From Akkermansiaceae bacterium (GTDB taxonomy: Bacteria; Verrucomicrobiota; Verrucomicrobiia; Verrucomicrobiales; Akkermansiaceae), in assembly GCA_025363295.1 (NCBI GenBank), contig JANYEC010000031.1:1-45815 (forward strand): a stretch of 45,815 nucleotides of DNA, written 5' to 3'. Positions 32,595 through 41,369 of the stretch are shown here, one piece after another. The notes under the pieces were generated by a model. That model searched no databases. It was not told the DNA's origin and saw only the letters and a list, made by a program, of their open reading frames with translations. A program made the translations under genes and the position numbers. Position 1 is the first letter of the stretch. Each line of letters starts with the position of its first letter.

Positions 32595-33500
32595 TTAGCC
32601 AACAGCCGTCAAACCAAGGCTTTGATAGATTTCCTGTGTCGCGTGGCTTTTGTTGAGGGTGTATAAATGAATTCCATCCACCCCTTCATTCAAGAGTCCG
32701 GCACATTGCTCGGCAGCGTAATGAATTCCTACCCGCTCGACGGATTCCGGGTTGGACTTCGCACGGTCAAGCGCACGAATCAGCTTCGCGGGATACCTCG
32801 CTCCAGCAGCGAGCTCCGCCATCCGCTTCATGCCGGAGAGTGAAGTTACCGGCATCACACCGGCGATAATTGGCACATGAATTCCAGCCAGCGCGCAACG
32901 GTCCCGGAAGTCGAAGAAATCGTGATTATCGAAGAACAGTTGCGTGCAAATGTAGTCCGCGCCCTCGTCCACCTTGGCCTTGAGAAAATCGAGTTCCAGC
33001 ATCCGGTTAGGCGTGGCAGGGTGGCCCTCTGGGAAACCGGCCACACCGATTCCGAATCCGCGGGGATCCGGATGGGCACCGGATTCGTTAAATTTTTTGA
33101 TGAAGCGCACAAGGTCCGCCGCGTGGCGGAAGCCGCTTTCCGACCAATCATAGTCGGGCCGATCCCGCGGCGGGTCACCTCGCAGGGCCAGAATGTTTGA
33201 AACACCAGCAGCAGCATAGCGCTCTAAGATTTCCGTCACTTCCTGCTCAGAGTGCCCCACGCAAGTCAGATGGGGAACCGGCGGGATTGAAGTGGTTTCG
33301 GTGATTCTAACAACCAAATCGTGCGTCAGCTCGCGGGTGCCGCCACCCGCGCCATAGGTCACCGAGACGAACGAAGGGTCCAAAGGCTCCAGCTCCCGAA
33401 TCGCTTGATACAAATCCTCCCAAGACGCCGCAGTCCGGGGTGGGAAAAACTCAAACGAAAGTGACGGATGGGAGTCGGCAAGAATGTCTCGGATGTGCAT
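32595..33500 (-). CDS. metF: 5,10-methylenetetrahydrofolate reductase
   Basis: 301 residues, normal MetF length. The N-terminal SFEFFPPRT holds the catalytic-face Glu. It is followed by SVTYGAGGGTRE, PHLTCVGHS, NILALRGDPPRD and GVAGFPEGHP, then ADYICTQLFFDN and PIIAGVMPVTS near the C-terminus. These are the standard folate and FAD contact segments of the TIM barrel. The enzyme makes 5-methyl-THF for methionine synthesis. The start is ATG 33500 with no Shine-Dalgarno. The 121-bp upstream region was inspected for a SAM-type riboswitch and none was convincing. Confidence 0.95.
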   Translation of the reverse strand: MHIRDILADSHPSLSFEFFPPRTAASWEDLYQAIRELEPLDPSFVSVTYGAGGGTRELTHDLVVRITETTSIPPVPHLTCVGHSEQEVTEILERYAAAGVSNILALRGDPPRDRPDYDWSESGFRHAADLVRFIKKFNESGAHPDPRGFGIGVAGFPEGHPATPNRMLELDFLKAKVDEGADYICTQLFFDNHDFFDFRDRCALAGIHVPIIAGVMPVTSLSGMKRMAELAAGARYPAKLIRALDRAKSNPESVERVGIHYAAEQCAGLLNEGVDGIHLYTLNKSHATQEIYQSLGLTAVG

Positions 33501-33621
33501 AACGGGTAATGACCCGCGATAACTACACCTTATTGGGTCGCAAGCCGAAACTTTTTTCCGGCTCTGGAGTTTCTGCTTTCATCGCGCCTCCCGGAGGTGC
33601 CAAAACAAGCTCGAACCGTTC

Positions 33622-34425
33622 ATGAAAACCACCCCTGTCTTTTTAGTGATCGCCAGTTTGCTGCTTCCAGGGCTCTGCCTTGCCGAGCCTGAAAACGACA
33701 AACCCGGGCCACCCAAGGATCAAAAAGGCCCCCGCCATGGCCCTCAGGGCACCCCGATGGAGCTGTGGAAGATGGCGGACACGGATCACGATGGCTTTAT
33801 TTCGAAAGTAGAGTTCGACGCCATGCCAAGGGTTCAAAATCTACCTGATGAAAAACGTGCGAATCTGTTCAGACGCCTAGATAAAGATGGGGACGGCAAA
33901 CTCAGCCGTGAGGAACTCGGAAACATGGGTAAGGGCCGCGAGGGCCCCGACGGTCACCGGATGCAGCGCTTGTGGGAACTCGATACTGACAAAAGTGGCG
34001 GCATCAGCTTCGAGGAATTCAAGCTGGGGGAGTTTTTCAAAAAGCTTTCTCCCGAAAGACAGCAGGCCGTCTTTAAGCGCTTGGATACCAATGGAGATGA
34101 CGTTATTTCCCCCAGCGATCGCCCCGAACCACCGTTCAGGCACCCAGACGGCAAGCGCGGCCCGAATGGTTTTGATGGCCCGAGAGCGGATGGCGATGGA
34201 TCTCGGGATGAACCCGGCCACTTCAATAAAAAACTCGATACCAATGGCGATGGAGCCCTTTCCTTCGAGGAGTTTCGTTTGGGTCCCGCAGTGAAAAACC
34301 TCACAGAAGATGAGCAGGAGGATCGTTTCGAACTTCTCGATAGAAACCACGATCAAAAAATTTCTCCCGAGGATTTTCCGCCGTCGTCACCGAAGCCAGA
34401 CAGTCCATCGCCGCCGGAGAAATGA
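33622..34425 (+). CDS. Secreted EF-hand calcium-binding protein
   Basis: 267 residues. The signal peptide (residues 1-21, SLLLPGLCLA) is followed by six EF-hand-like calcium loops: D-T-D-H-D-G-F-I-S, D-K-D-G-D-G-K-L-S, D-T-D-K-S-G-G-I-S, D-T-N-G-D-D-V-I-S, D-T-N-G-D-G-A-L-S and D-R-N-H-D-Q-K-I-S. They are separated by Pro/Gly/Lys-rich linkers. The fourth lacks the terminal Glu and is followed by Pro-Ser-Asp, so it may be weak. The C-terminus is Pro/Ser-rich. Such proteins are common in Verrucomicrobiota and Planctomycetes; the role is unknown but calcium binding is very likely. The gene is divergent from metF. Confidence 0.85.
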   Translation: MKTTPVFLVIASLLLPGLCLAEPENDKPGPPKDQKGPRHGPQGTPMELWKMADTDHDGFISKVEFDAMPRVQNLPDEKRANLFRRLDKDGDGKLSREELGNMGKGREGPDGHRMQRLWELDTDKSGGISFEEFKLGEFFKKLSPERQQAVFKRLDTNGDDVISPSDRPEPPFRHPDGKRGPNGFDGPRADGDGSRDEPGHFNKKLDTNGDGALSFEEFRLGPAVKNLTEDEQEDRFELLDRNHDQKISPEDFPPSSPKPDSPSPPEK

Positions 34426-34461
34426 GTTCCAGTCTGCAGTGCAGATCACTCGCTTGCGGGA

Positions 34462-34478
34462 GCCTCTAACAAAGAGGC
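34462..34478 (+). terminator. Putative intrinsic terminator after the EF-hand gene
   Basis: GCCTCT (34462-34467), loop AACAA, AGAGGC (34473-34478) form a 6-bp stem. A T-rich stretch begins only about 27 bp downstream, so the call is tentative. It lies between convergent genes and could act both ways. Confidence 0.4.
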
Positions 34479-34572
34479 GAGCCTGCCGTTGACAATGACG
34501 GTGATTTTAATTTTTTGGATTTTAGTTGCTAGAAAGGTTGAGGGTAAATCTTCATTCCCGGCCTTTTTTTGC

Positions 34573-36282
34573 TCAGTTGTTCCCCAAGCGTTCGACAAAT
34601 TCATCGAGCAGTGACCTCAACCGAGGCTCTGGGGCGATGACAGCAGGTTTATCGAAACCGATCCAGATGGCCGTCGCGCCGCTCGGCCCGAGGCGCAGCG
34701 TCCAGGCATCGCGCTCGGAACCGGTCGCACCCGTGAAACAGCGCGTGCCGCCGGCTTTTCGTAAAACACTCGTAGCGTCAGTCGCGGCGTTTGCACTGAG
34801 TGCGGCGGTGATTTGCGGCTGGGCCTTGTAAATCATCTCTCCCGCTGCATCTCGAATCTCGGCAATGAGATAAGGCTTTGCGCGTTTGCCCTTGTTTCCC
34901 AAAGTGGCGAGGCCGATAGACATTTCTAACGGCGTGGCTGCGACAGAACCCCGGAAGAGATCCTCCGTTTGTAAAAACGGCCCTGCGATGCCGCAGCGTT
35001 TGGCGAGGCGCTCGACCTCGGCGGGTCCGATTTGGCGACCCGTTTGCACGGGCTTGCCGGGAAGTACGAGTTTCCCACGCTCTGCTGCGGCTGCCGCGAC
35101 AAAGGGCTCGAATGCTGAACCGAGATCCCGGCTAGAGCGGGTGCGGTCGAATCGTGAATCGCTATAATTTCTTCCACCTATCAGGGCAAGCGTGGCACCG
35201 GTACGGACATCACTGGTGACAGCGGCGTATTGCACATAATTCGGCTCGGTGCCGTTCACATGCTCCTTCTCCTTTGGGTGATTCCAAGTTTTCTCGTTTT
35301 CCAAATCTTCCACCGCGTGGGTGAGTTCGATTTCCAAACGATTCTGCCAGCCCATATCTAACGTGGTGCGGACCTTGAGGCCGCCTTGTTGGATATCATC
35401 ATCTTCGAGCACGCGATCCAGCTCGCGGCGCACAGCTTGCAAGGCATAGGATGTTTGGGTTTCGCGTTGGTCCTCACGGACAAGTTTCACTGGCTCCGCG
35501 ATGATTTGGTCGCGGTGGGCTTCATCAATGAGCTTCATCGCGATCAAGCGATTGAGCGTTTGGTTGCGCTGTTCGATGGCGGCGTTGAGGTTTCGAAAAG
35601 GAGAAAATATGTGCGGCCCGCGGATGATGCCCACGATCATCGCACATTCGCCCTCGGTTAGATCGTGGGTGGTCTTCCCAAAATACGTGCGAGCCGCCTG
35701 CTCGATGCCATCCGCACCCGCACCGAAGTAGATGCGGTTCAAATAGTGGGTGAGAATTTCGTCCTTCGAGTAGTTCGCCTCCACACGAAGGGTTAGAGCG
35801 ATTTCAAGAAACTTCCGGTGCAGCGACTTTTGTTTCATTTTAAAACAATTCCGCGCGAGCTGCATGCTCAGAGTGGACGCTCCTTGGGTGAAATCTCGAT
35901 CCTTGATATTTCTGATAGTCGCGCGCATCAATCCCCGGACATCCACCCCGCTGTGCTCGAAAAAACGAGCGTCCTCGCGTGCCCGCAGCGAGTTCACCAG
36001 AAATTGCGGGATGTCCTCGCGCTTGACTAACTTCCGCCCATTTCCCCCTGGTGCGGTGATTTCCACGCCTTTGCGGTCGTAAAAAATCGTGCCCGCAGGG
36101 AGTTTCGCCACCTCCGCCATATCGAAGCGCATGGCTAACATGAAATAGAAAAATGCGAATCCGGAAAGCACTACTCCGGCGACAAGTGAGAGTTGGAAAA
36201 TCAGCGCGATCGGCCCATGCATCCACTCGGGAAGCCAGCGCTTCCAAAACGGAGGGGGGGGAATCGGGCGCCAGGTGGACAT
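34573..36282 (-). CDS. Class A PBP-like peptidoglycan glycosyltransferase with degenerate transpeptidase domain
   Basis: 569 residues from ATG 36282; ATG 36435 would add 51 unlike residues. A membrane anchor (about 24-50) is followed by an intact GT51 glycosyltransferase: R-E-D-A-R-F-F-E-H-S-G-V-D (catalytic Glu103), QGASTLSMQLARN, and EILTHYLNRIYFGAGADGI. The C-terminal half looks like a transpeptidase domain but has lost its active site. Where S-x-x-K is expected there is SAFE (389-392). The S-x-N region is deleted. The K-T-G motif is F-T-G (516-518). It should polymerise glycan strands but not cross-link. An intact class A PBP lies two genes upstream on the same strand, so this is probably a paralogue turned monofunctional. 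Confidence 0.85.
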   Translation of the reverse strand: MSTWRPIPPPPFWKRWLPEWMHGPIALIFQLSLVAGVVLSGFAFFYFMLAMRFDMAEVAKLPAGTIFYDRKGVEITAPGGNGRKLVKREDIPQFLVNSLRAREDARFFEHSGVDVRGLMRATIRNIKDRDFTQGASTLSMQLARNCFKMKQKSLHRKFLEIALTLRVEANYSKDEILTHYLNRIYFGAGADGIEQAARTYFGKTTHDLTEGECAMIVGIIRGPHIFSPFRNLNAAIEQRNQTLNRLIAMKLIDEAHRDQIIAEPVKLVREDQRETQTSYALQAVRRELDRVLEDDDIQQGGLKVRTTLDMGWQNRLEIELTHAVEDLENEKTWNHPKEKEHVNGTEPNYVQYAAVTSDVRTGATLALIGGRNYSDSRFDRTRSSRDLGSAFEPFVAAAAAERGKLVLPGKPVQTGRQIGPAEVERLAKRCGIAGPFLQTEDLFRGSVAATPLEMSIGLATLGNKGKRAKPYLIAEIRDAAGEMIYKAQPQITAALSANAATDATSVLRKAGGTRCFTGATGSERDAWTLRLGPSGATAIWIGFDKPAVIAPEPRLRSLLDEFVERLGNN

Positions 36283-36362
36283 GTGAAAAAACGCGGGAGG
36301 GCAGATACTGACGAGCCTGGGCTTTCTCGGCAAGCGCCGGGAACGCGGAACCACCGGCGTGA

Positions 36363-37766
36363 TCACCCCTTGCAGCCGAAGAAGTGCCTCTTCGTGACCA
36401 GTTCGGAGACGCCCTCGGGTACCATTTCCTTCCATGCCTCGTCACCAGCGGCGATTTTCTTCAGCACATCGCGTGAAAAAATACTCAAATATTCCGGCTT
36501 AAAATTGTCCAGTGCTACAAAGCTGCCTCGATCCGCAAGGTAACCATAAAGTTTTCGCAAATCCGGTGCGACGGCGAGATTTTCAATCGTCGTGAGCTCA
36601 CCAGTTTCGGAATTCTTAAGCGGATAGACATAAAGTTTCAGATCGTTTTTAAACAATCGACCAAACGACTCCAAAATCCCGCCAGGAAGCTGGGTGTAGT
36701 ATTTTTCCTCGAACAACTCGATCAAACTCGGCGCTCCTAACACAATTCCAATTCGCTCCTTCGTCCGCCATGAGAGATAGGCCGCGAGTCGGTAATACTC
36801 GAAATAATCGGAGATCAGCACCGTCATCCCGCACGCGGCTAGCAGATCGGCGCGAGCGAGGAAATCTCGCCGGTCAATTTGATCGCCGCCGTTGAGTAAG
36901 TTGCGCATTGTAAGTTCGAAAAGTGGCAGCACCTCCTTCCCTTCCACCGCCGGATCCTTTTTGAACTTCTCTAACGCACAATGCAACATGTCGAAATTCA
37001 CATGCGTCGGCGGGCGGAAACTGCCGCGCTCGACGAGCACCGCTTTTTTATAGAGAACTTCAGACGGCTGCAAAACCTCGTGATTTGCGCCGAACATCGC
37101 CGCGCCGCTCAGGCCGAGCTGCACCAGTTTCAGGCTGATCAGCCTGTTGTCCACCGCGCGGAACTCGATGCCTTTGAATTCGATGACGTCGATCTCGATG
37201 CGCCCGGTCGTAAGTTTGTCTAGCAGACTTTCTACCAGCAACTCCGGTTCATGATGGAGGAAAAACGCGCCATATAACAAATTCACCCCTACCACGCCAA
37301 GGGCCTCCTGTTGCAATGAGGCCTCGGTATCTAACATTCGCACATGGATTAGAATCTGGCTCGGTTCGTCGCGCGGGCGTGACTGGAACTTGATTCCCAT
37401 CCAACCATGGCACTCATTGCCGCCCGTGAAGCTCCGCGCCACCACCGTGTCCGCGAATGCGAAAAAAGCCGTGTTGTCGCCGCGCTTGTCACTCAGCCGC
37501 TCCACGTTCAGCTCGAATTCCCGGTCCACCATCGCCTGCAAGCGCGAGCGGGAGACATAGCGGTCGCCGCTGCCATAGATCGCGTCGCTGACGATCATAT
37601 CATAAGCCGAAATACTCTTCGCCACCGTCCCCGCTGCTGCCCCCACACGGAAAAACCAGCGCACCACTTCCTGCCCCGCGCCGATCTCCGCCAGCGTCCC
37701 ATACCACCGCGGGTCGAGATTGATTTTCAGCGCTTTATGGTGGGTATCGAGTTCTTCTTCCTTCAT
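36363..37766 (-). CDS. Conserved cytoplasmic protein of unknown function, about 470 residues
   Basis: 467 residues, no signal peptide or membrane segment. The sequence has the dense, uninterrupted conservation style of a housekeeping enzyme. Features are a K-I-N-x-D-P-R-W-Y-G-T-L-A-E-I-G-A-G-Q-E-V start, F-F-A-F-A-D-T-V-V-A-R, N-E-C-H-G-W-M-G-I, and LHHEPELLVESLLD. It also has VDNRLISLKLVQLGL, PSEVLYKKAVLVERGSFRP, and a late Y-F-E-Y-Y-R-L-x2-Y-L. From memory the family occurs in Bacteroidetes and related phyla. It is often labelled nicotinate-nucleotide adenylyltransferase or TonB-dependent receptor, but neither label is supported by motifs I can see. It sits between two class A PBP genes on the same strand. 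No function is claimed. Confidence 0.8.
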   Translation of the reverse strand: MKEEELDTHHKALKINLDPRWYGTLAEIGAGQEVVRWFFRVGAAAGTVAKSISAYDMIVSDAIYGSGDRYVSRSRLQAMVDREFELNVERLSDKRGDNTAFFAFADTVVARSFTGGNECHGWMGIKFQSRPRDEPSQILIHVRMLDTEASLQQEALGVVGVNLLYGAFFLHHEPELLVESLLDKLTTGRIEIDVIEFKGIEFRAVDNRLISLKLVQLGLSGAAMFGANHEVLQPSEVLYKKAVLVERGSFRPPTHVNFDMLHCALEKFKKDPAVEGKEVLPLFELTMRNLLNGGDQIDRRDFLARADLLAACGMTVLISDYFEYYRLAAYLSWRTKERIGIVLGAPSLIELFEEKYYTQLPGGILESFGRLFKNDLKLYVYPLKNSETGELTTIENLAVAPDLRKLYGYLADRGSFVALDNFKPEYLSIFSRDVLKKIAAGDEAWKEMVPEGVSELVTKRHFFGCKG

Positions 37767-37923
37767 CGATGCCAGTCTAGCAAGTTCCGCGCCAGATATA
37801 GTGACTCATTGGAGCGTTATAAAACTCAAATTCAAGTGCCTGAGGAATTTCTTATGGAACTCCGCAGGTTTACTAAACATCGTGAAGGCTCCCCTTCGAT
37901 CCGGAGTCATGGACTCACTCTGC

Positions 37924-40248
37924 TCACTCGACCGGTAGAGCTTTGAGTGGGGGAGTGTCTGTTTCCTCTTCGATGGGTTGGGCTCGCAAAGGGGCGTCTT
38001 GTTGGATGGGTCGGGCTCTCAGCGGGGATTCTTGGGGCGTTTCATCCACGGCGAGGGCGCGGGCGGGATGGATCGGGCATAGATCGGTTTCCGGGAGCGC
38101 GATATCGCCGGGAACTTGGTCGGTGTAGGCCGTTCCGGCTTCGCGGCAAGCGGCGGTGGCGCGTTTTCCGGAGAGGCGGCAGAGTTCCATTTCTACGAGG
38201 TTGACCTTGCTGTTGAGTTTGCCCGCCTTGTAGCCGAGGCGGTCGGCGGTTTTCATGATATCGACCCAGATAGGGAGGGAAAGGGTGGCTCCGTAGCCGC
38301 CTTGAATGGTTTTCGTAGGCGTGTCGAAGCCGACCCATACGCAGCATGTTAGGTTCGACGTGTAGCCCGCGAACCAAGCGTCTTTAAACTCGTTAGTCGT
38401 GCCAGTTTTACCGCCGCAGGGTTTATCGAAACCGAGGCGAGTGACGGAGGCGGCAGTGCCGCTGGTGGCGACTTCCTTGAGGATGCGGGAAACGGACCAT
38501 GCGGAGCCACCTTTGGTCGCCTGATAGGGAAGCGGCGGGGTGGCATAAAGGATGTTACCCTCGCGGTCCTTGATTTCAGAAATCAGATAGGGCCGGTAGC
38601 GCATCCCATCGTTAGGGAAAATGGTGTATGCGGTGGCGACCTCCCATGGTGAGGCCTCCCATGAGCCGAGAAACGAAGCGGGGTTCTCCGGCATGGGCGT
38701 GGTGAAACCTGACATGCGGGTGACTTCCTTTACCTTTTGAATCCCGGCGTAGTTTCCAACTCGCACGGACATGGTATTCCGCGAGTGGATGAGACCGTAA
38801 GAAACTGGCTGCATTCCTCCAAATTTCCCATCGGAATTATCAGGTCGCCAAGTGCCGCCGCCTTGGATTTCACCACGCTCGATCGGCCCGTCGCTGATGT
38901 CGGTGTCGGGGCGGAGACCGGCGTCGAAAGCTGCTAGATAGACAAAAGGTTTGAAAATCGAGCCGAGCTGGCGGCGACCTTGTATCGCACGGTTGAAGCG
39001 GGACTCATCGGCGTCGCGACCGCCGACGATGGCGAGCACGGCGCCCGTGCGATTTTCTACGACGACGGCGGCCCCTTGAATGTATTCCGGTTCCTTGCGT
39101 TGGTCTTCAGGCAGTGCTTTCCATGAGGTGCGGGTCTGGTGGGCATAGCCGCCTAACCGCTCGACCTCGCGCAGCTTTCTATCAAGCGCTTCTTCACCTT
39201 TCTGTTGGATGCGCAGATCGATCGTGGTGGTGATATTCAGACCGCCGAGTTCGATGTTTTCCTTTTCTAAAATCACTTCAAGGTCGCGGCGAATCGCGTC
39301 CATGGCGTAGGATTCTTGGGAGTCGCGGCGGCCTACCGGGCGCACTTCGATGGGCTCCAGTTTCGCGGCGTCTGCCTCGGCACGACTGATCACTTGTGCG
39401 GTGACCATGCGTTCGAGGGTCGTGTTGCGCTCGCGAGTTGCAGCTTCCATGGATTTGAATGGATTGAAAGAATCTGGGCCACGAACGATGCCCGCGAGCA
39501 GTGCGGCTTGAGAGAGGGTGAGCTCGGACGGATGCTTTTCAAAATAGATGCGGGATGCCTCGCCGATGCCTTTGATTTGGCGTCCCCAGTTGATCTGATT
39601 GATGTAGGCTTCGAGAATTTCGTCCTTGTTCAAGGAGGCCTCAAGGCGGAAGGCGATGGCGATTTCTAAGCATTTTCGGTTAAGCTGGCGCAGCGTGTCG
39701 CCATGATTTTCGCCGAGTTTGAGTTTAAAAATATCAGAACCTAACTGCTGCGTAAGGGTGGACGCGCCCTCTTTTTTCCCGGTGAGATTTTTCAAAATCG
39801 CGCGCCCGATGCCAATGATGTCGACGGCTCCATGGTGATAGAATCGCTCATCTTCGCGGGCGAGGATTGCTTTCCGGAAATTTTCAGAAACCTGCCTGAG
39901 TGGGACGACGGTGCGCTTCTCGCCGTGAATCCGGCCGATTTCCTCCCCCAGGCGGTCGTGGATGACGGTGCGCTCGGGCATGGCGTGGATTTTCGCAAGG
40001 TCATAGTTTTTCGAGCGAAACCCATAAAAGATCGCAAGAACGGTAAGCAAGCATGCCCCGGCGATCATCGGGTAGCCAACGAGTCGCGCCAAAAATCTTG
40101 CGGGCTGGAAAAGCGAACGAGTGAGCAGATTGAAAAAATGAAACGGCCAAAAAACCAGCAACGAAAGAGGGCCGGGTCTCCGGGAAGGAGGGGCGGCAGA
40201 CGGTTTTTCCCTTATGCGGTTGGTTTCTGGTGGGTTGCGTTTTGGCAT
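37924..40248 (-). CDS. Class A penicillin-binding protein (bifunctional, PBP1A type)
   Basis: 774 residues. A basic N-terminus and membrane anchor (about 57-78) precede the GT51 domain: R-E-D-E-R-F-Y-H-H-G-A-V-D (catalytic Glu132), EGASTLTQQLGSD, and E-A-Y-I-N-Q-I-N-W-G. The transpeptidase domain is intact, with SIFK (430-433, nucleophile Ser430), SRN (489-491) and KTG (614-616). A Cys- and Pro-rich tail follows, ending in a degenerate repeated phrase of the RARPIQQ/RAQPIEE type. It builds and cross-links peptidoglycan in the periplasm while anchored in the inner membrane. It is the first of three minus-strand genes ending with the degenerate paralogue. Confidence 0.93.
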   Translation of the reverse strand: MPKRNPPETNRIREKPSAAPPSRRPGPLSLLVFWPFHFFNLLTRSLFQPARFLARLVGYPMIAGACLLTVLAIFYGFRSKNYDLAKIHAMPERTVIHDRLGEEIGRIHGEKRTVVPLRQVSENFRKAILAREDERFYHHGAVDIIGIGRAILKNLTGKKEGASTLTQQLGSDIFKLKLGENHGDTLRQLNRKCLEIAIAFRLEASLNKDEILEAYINQINWGRQIKGIGEASRIYFEKHPSELTLSQAALLAGIVRGPDSFNPFKSMEAATRERNTTLERMVTAQVISRAEADAAKLEPIEVRPVGRRDSQESYAMDAIRRDLEVILEKENIELGGLNITTTIDLRIQQKGEEALDRKLREVERLGGYAHQTRTSWKALPEDQRKEPEYIQGAAVVVENRTGAVLAIVGGRDADESRFNRAIQGRRQLGSIFKPFVYLAAFDAGLRPDTDISDGPIERGEIQGGGTWRPDNSDGKFGGMQPVSYGLIHSRNTMSVRVGNYAGIQKVKEVTRMSGFTTPMPENPASFLGSWEASPWEVATAYTIFPNDGMRYRPYLISEIKDREGNILYATPPLPYQATKGGSAWSVSRILKEVATSGTAASVTRLGFDKPCGGKTGTTNEFKDAWFAGYTSNLTCCVWVGFDTPTKTIQGGYGATLSLPIWVDIMKTADRLGYKAGKLNSKVNLVEMELCRLSGKRATAACREAGTAYTDQVPGDIALPETDLCPIHPARALAVDETPQESPLRARPIQQDAPLRAQPIEEETDTPPLKALPVE

Positions 40249-40343
40249 CTTCGTGCGAACGCTATGTCATCCGCCGCTCGTGATCCACCACGGATTATTG
40301 TAAGACGAAACGAGAAATCGGCGTCGTTCCAAAACATGAAACC

Positions 40344-41345
40344 ATGAAAGCGATTCCAATTTTTTCCCTCGTATTTGCGGGCATGTGGGTGGGGCCGGGT
40401 ACTGGCCTGGTTCAGGCGCGTGCGCCGATTCATGACCTTGCCGACTTAACAAAACTTGAGACCAAGGTGGAGGATGTTTCCAAAAAAGTCATGCCCGCCA
40501 CGGTGGCTCTCATCGCGGAAGCGACCGGTTCGTCCGGCTCCGGCGTGATTACTACGGCCGATGGCCTAATACTAACAGCAGCTCACGTCGTGCAAGGCGT
40601 GGAGGAGTTGACGGTCGTTTTTCCGGATGGCGAACAAGTCCAAGGAAAAGTGTTAGGCGCGAATTATTCGAAAGACATCGCCATGGTGAAAATTACAAAA
40701 GGCGGGCCTTGGCCATTCGCTGGGATGGGAGTTTCAAAACCCCTTGAAGCCGGTGACTGGGTGATCGCACTCGGACATTCTGCAGGTTTCGATGCGGCGC
40801 GGACCCCTCCAGTTAGGTTTGGTCGAGTGGTTTCTAAGGGGCCTGGGAATTTTCTAACAACAGACTGCACCCTCATCGGTGGCGACTCGGGTGGCCCGCT
40901 CTTCGATTTGGATGGAAAAATCGTCGGCATCAATTCTTCAATCGGAGTATCACTAACAAATAACAATCATGCCGGCGTGGATGGCTTCCGGCAGGATTGG
41001 GACCGCTTGTTAGCCGGCGAGGCGTGGGGCAAACTCCAGATGAATCCTTTTGCGAATCCAGAAATGCCGGTGTTGGGAATCGGTGCGGAAAATGGCCGCG
41101 GCACTCGAGGCGTCCTCGTCGGGGAAGTGGCTCCGCGATCACCGGCAGCGGCGGCGGGAGTGAGGATCGGTGATTTGATCCAGACGCTCGATGGCGAGCC
41201 AGTGAAGAATTTTCGTGAACTCACCGTGATGCTTGCGAAGCGCGAAGCAGGCGACAAGATCAAGCTCCAAGTCGTCCGCGAGGCACGCAGTACCGAGCTC
41301 AATGTCACCCTTGCCCGGCGTGCCGACCTTTACGAAGAACGCTAA
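40344..41345 (+). CDS. HtrA/DegP-type serine protease with one PDZ domain
   Basis: 333 residues. The signal peptide is residues 1-26 (cleavage near VQA-RAP). The trypsin-like S1C domain has the full triad: His81 in TAAHVV, Asp111 in SKDIAMVK and Ser182 in GGDSGGPLF. One PDZ domain follows (about 243-325), with a RGVLVGEVAPRSPAAAAGVRIGDLI core. It should degrade or fold misfolded periplasmic proteins. The single PDZ matches DegS-like or short HtrA forms, but it is exported rather than anchored. It lies 24 bp upstream of a dead paralogue on the same strand, almost certainly in one operon. Confidence 0.9.
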   Translation: MKAIPIFSLVFAGMWVGPGTGLVQARAPIHDLADLTKLETKVEDVSKKVMPATVALIAEATGSSGSGVITTADGLILTAAHVVQGVEELTVVFPDGEQVQGKVLGANYSKDIAMVKITKGGPWPFAGMGVSKPLEAGDWVIALGHSAGFDAARTPPVRFGRVVSKGPGNFLTTDCTLIGGDSGGPLFDLDGKIVGINSSIGVSLTNNNHAGVDGFRQDWDRLLAGEAWGKLQMNPFANPEMPVLGIGAENGRGTRGVLVGEVAPRSPAAAAGVRIGDLIQTLDGEPVKNFRELTVMLAKREAGDKIKLQVVREARSTELNVTLARRADLYEER

Positions 41346-41369
41346 AACCTAGTAATTTTTAATAAGACG

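Noticed and set aside
33501..33621. SAM- or c-di-GMP-type riboswitch between metF and the EF-hand gene
   Set aside because: Only isolated matches (GATGAAA on one strand, GGGTCGCAAGCC on the other). The conserved core segments of either class are missing.
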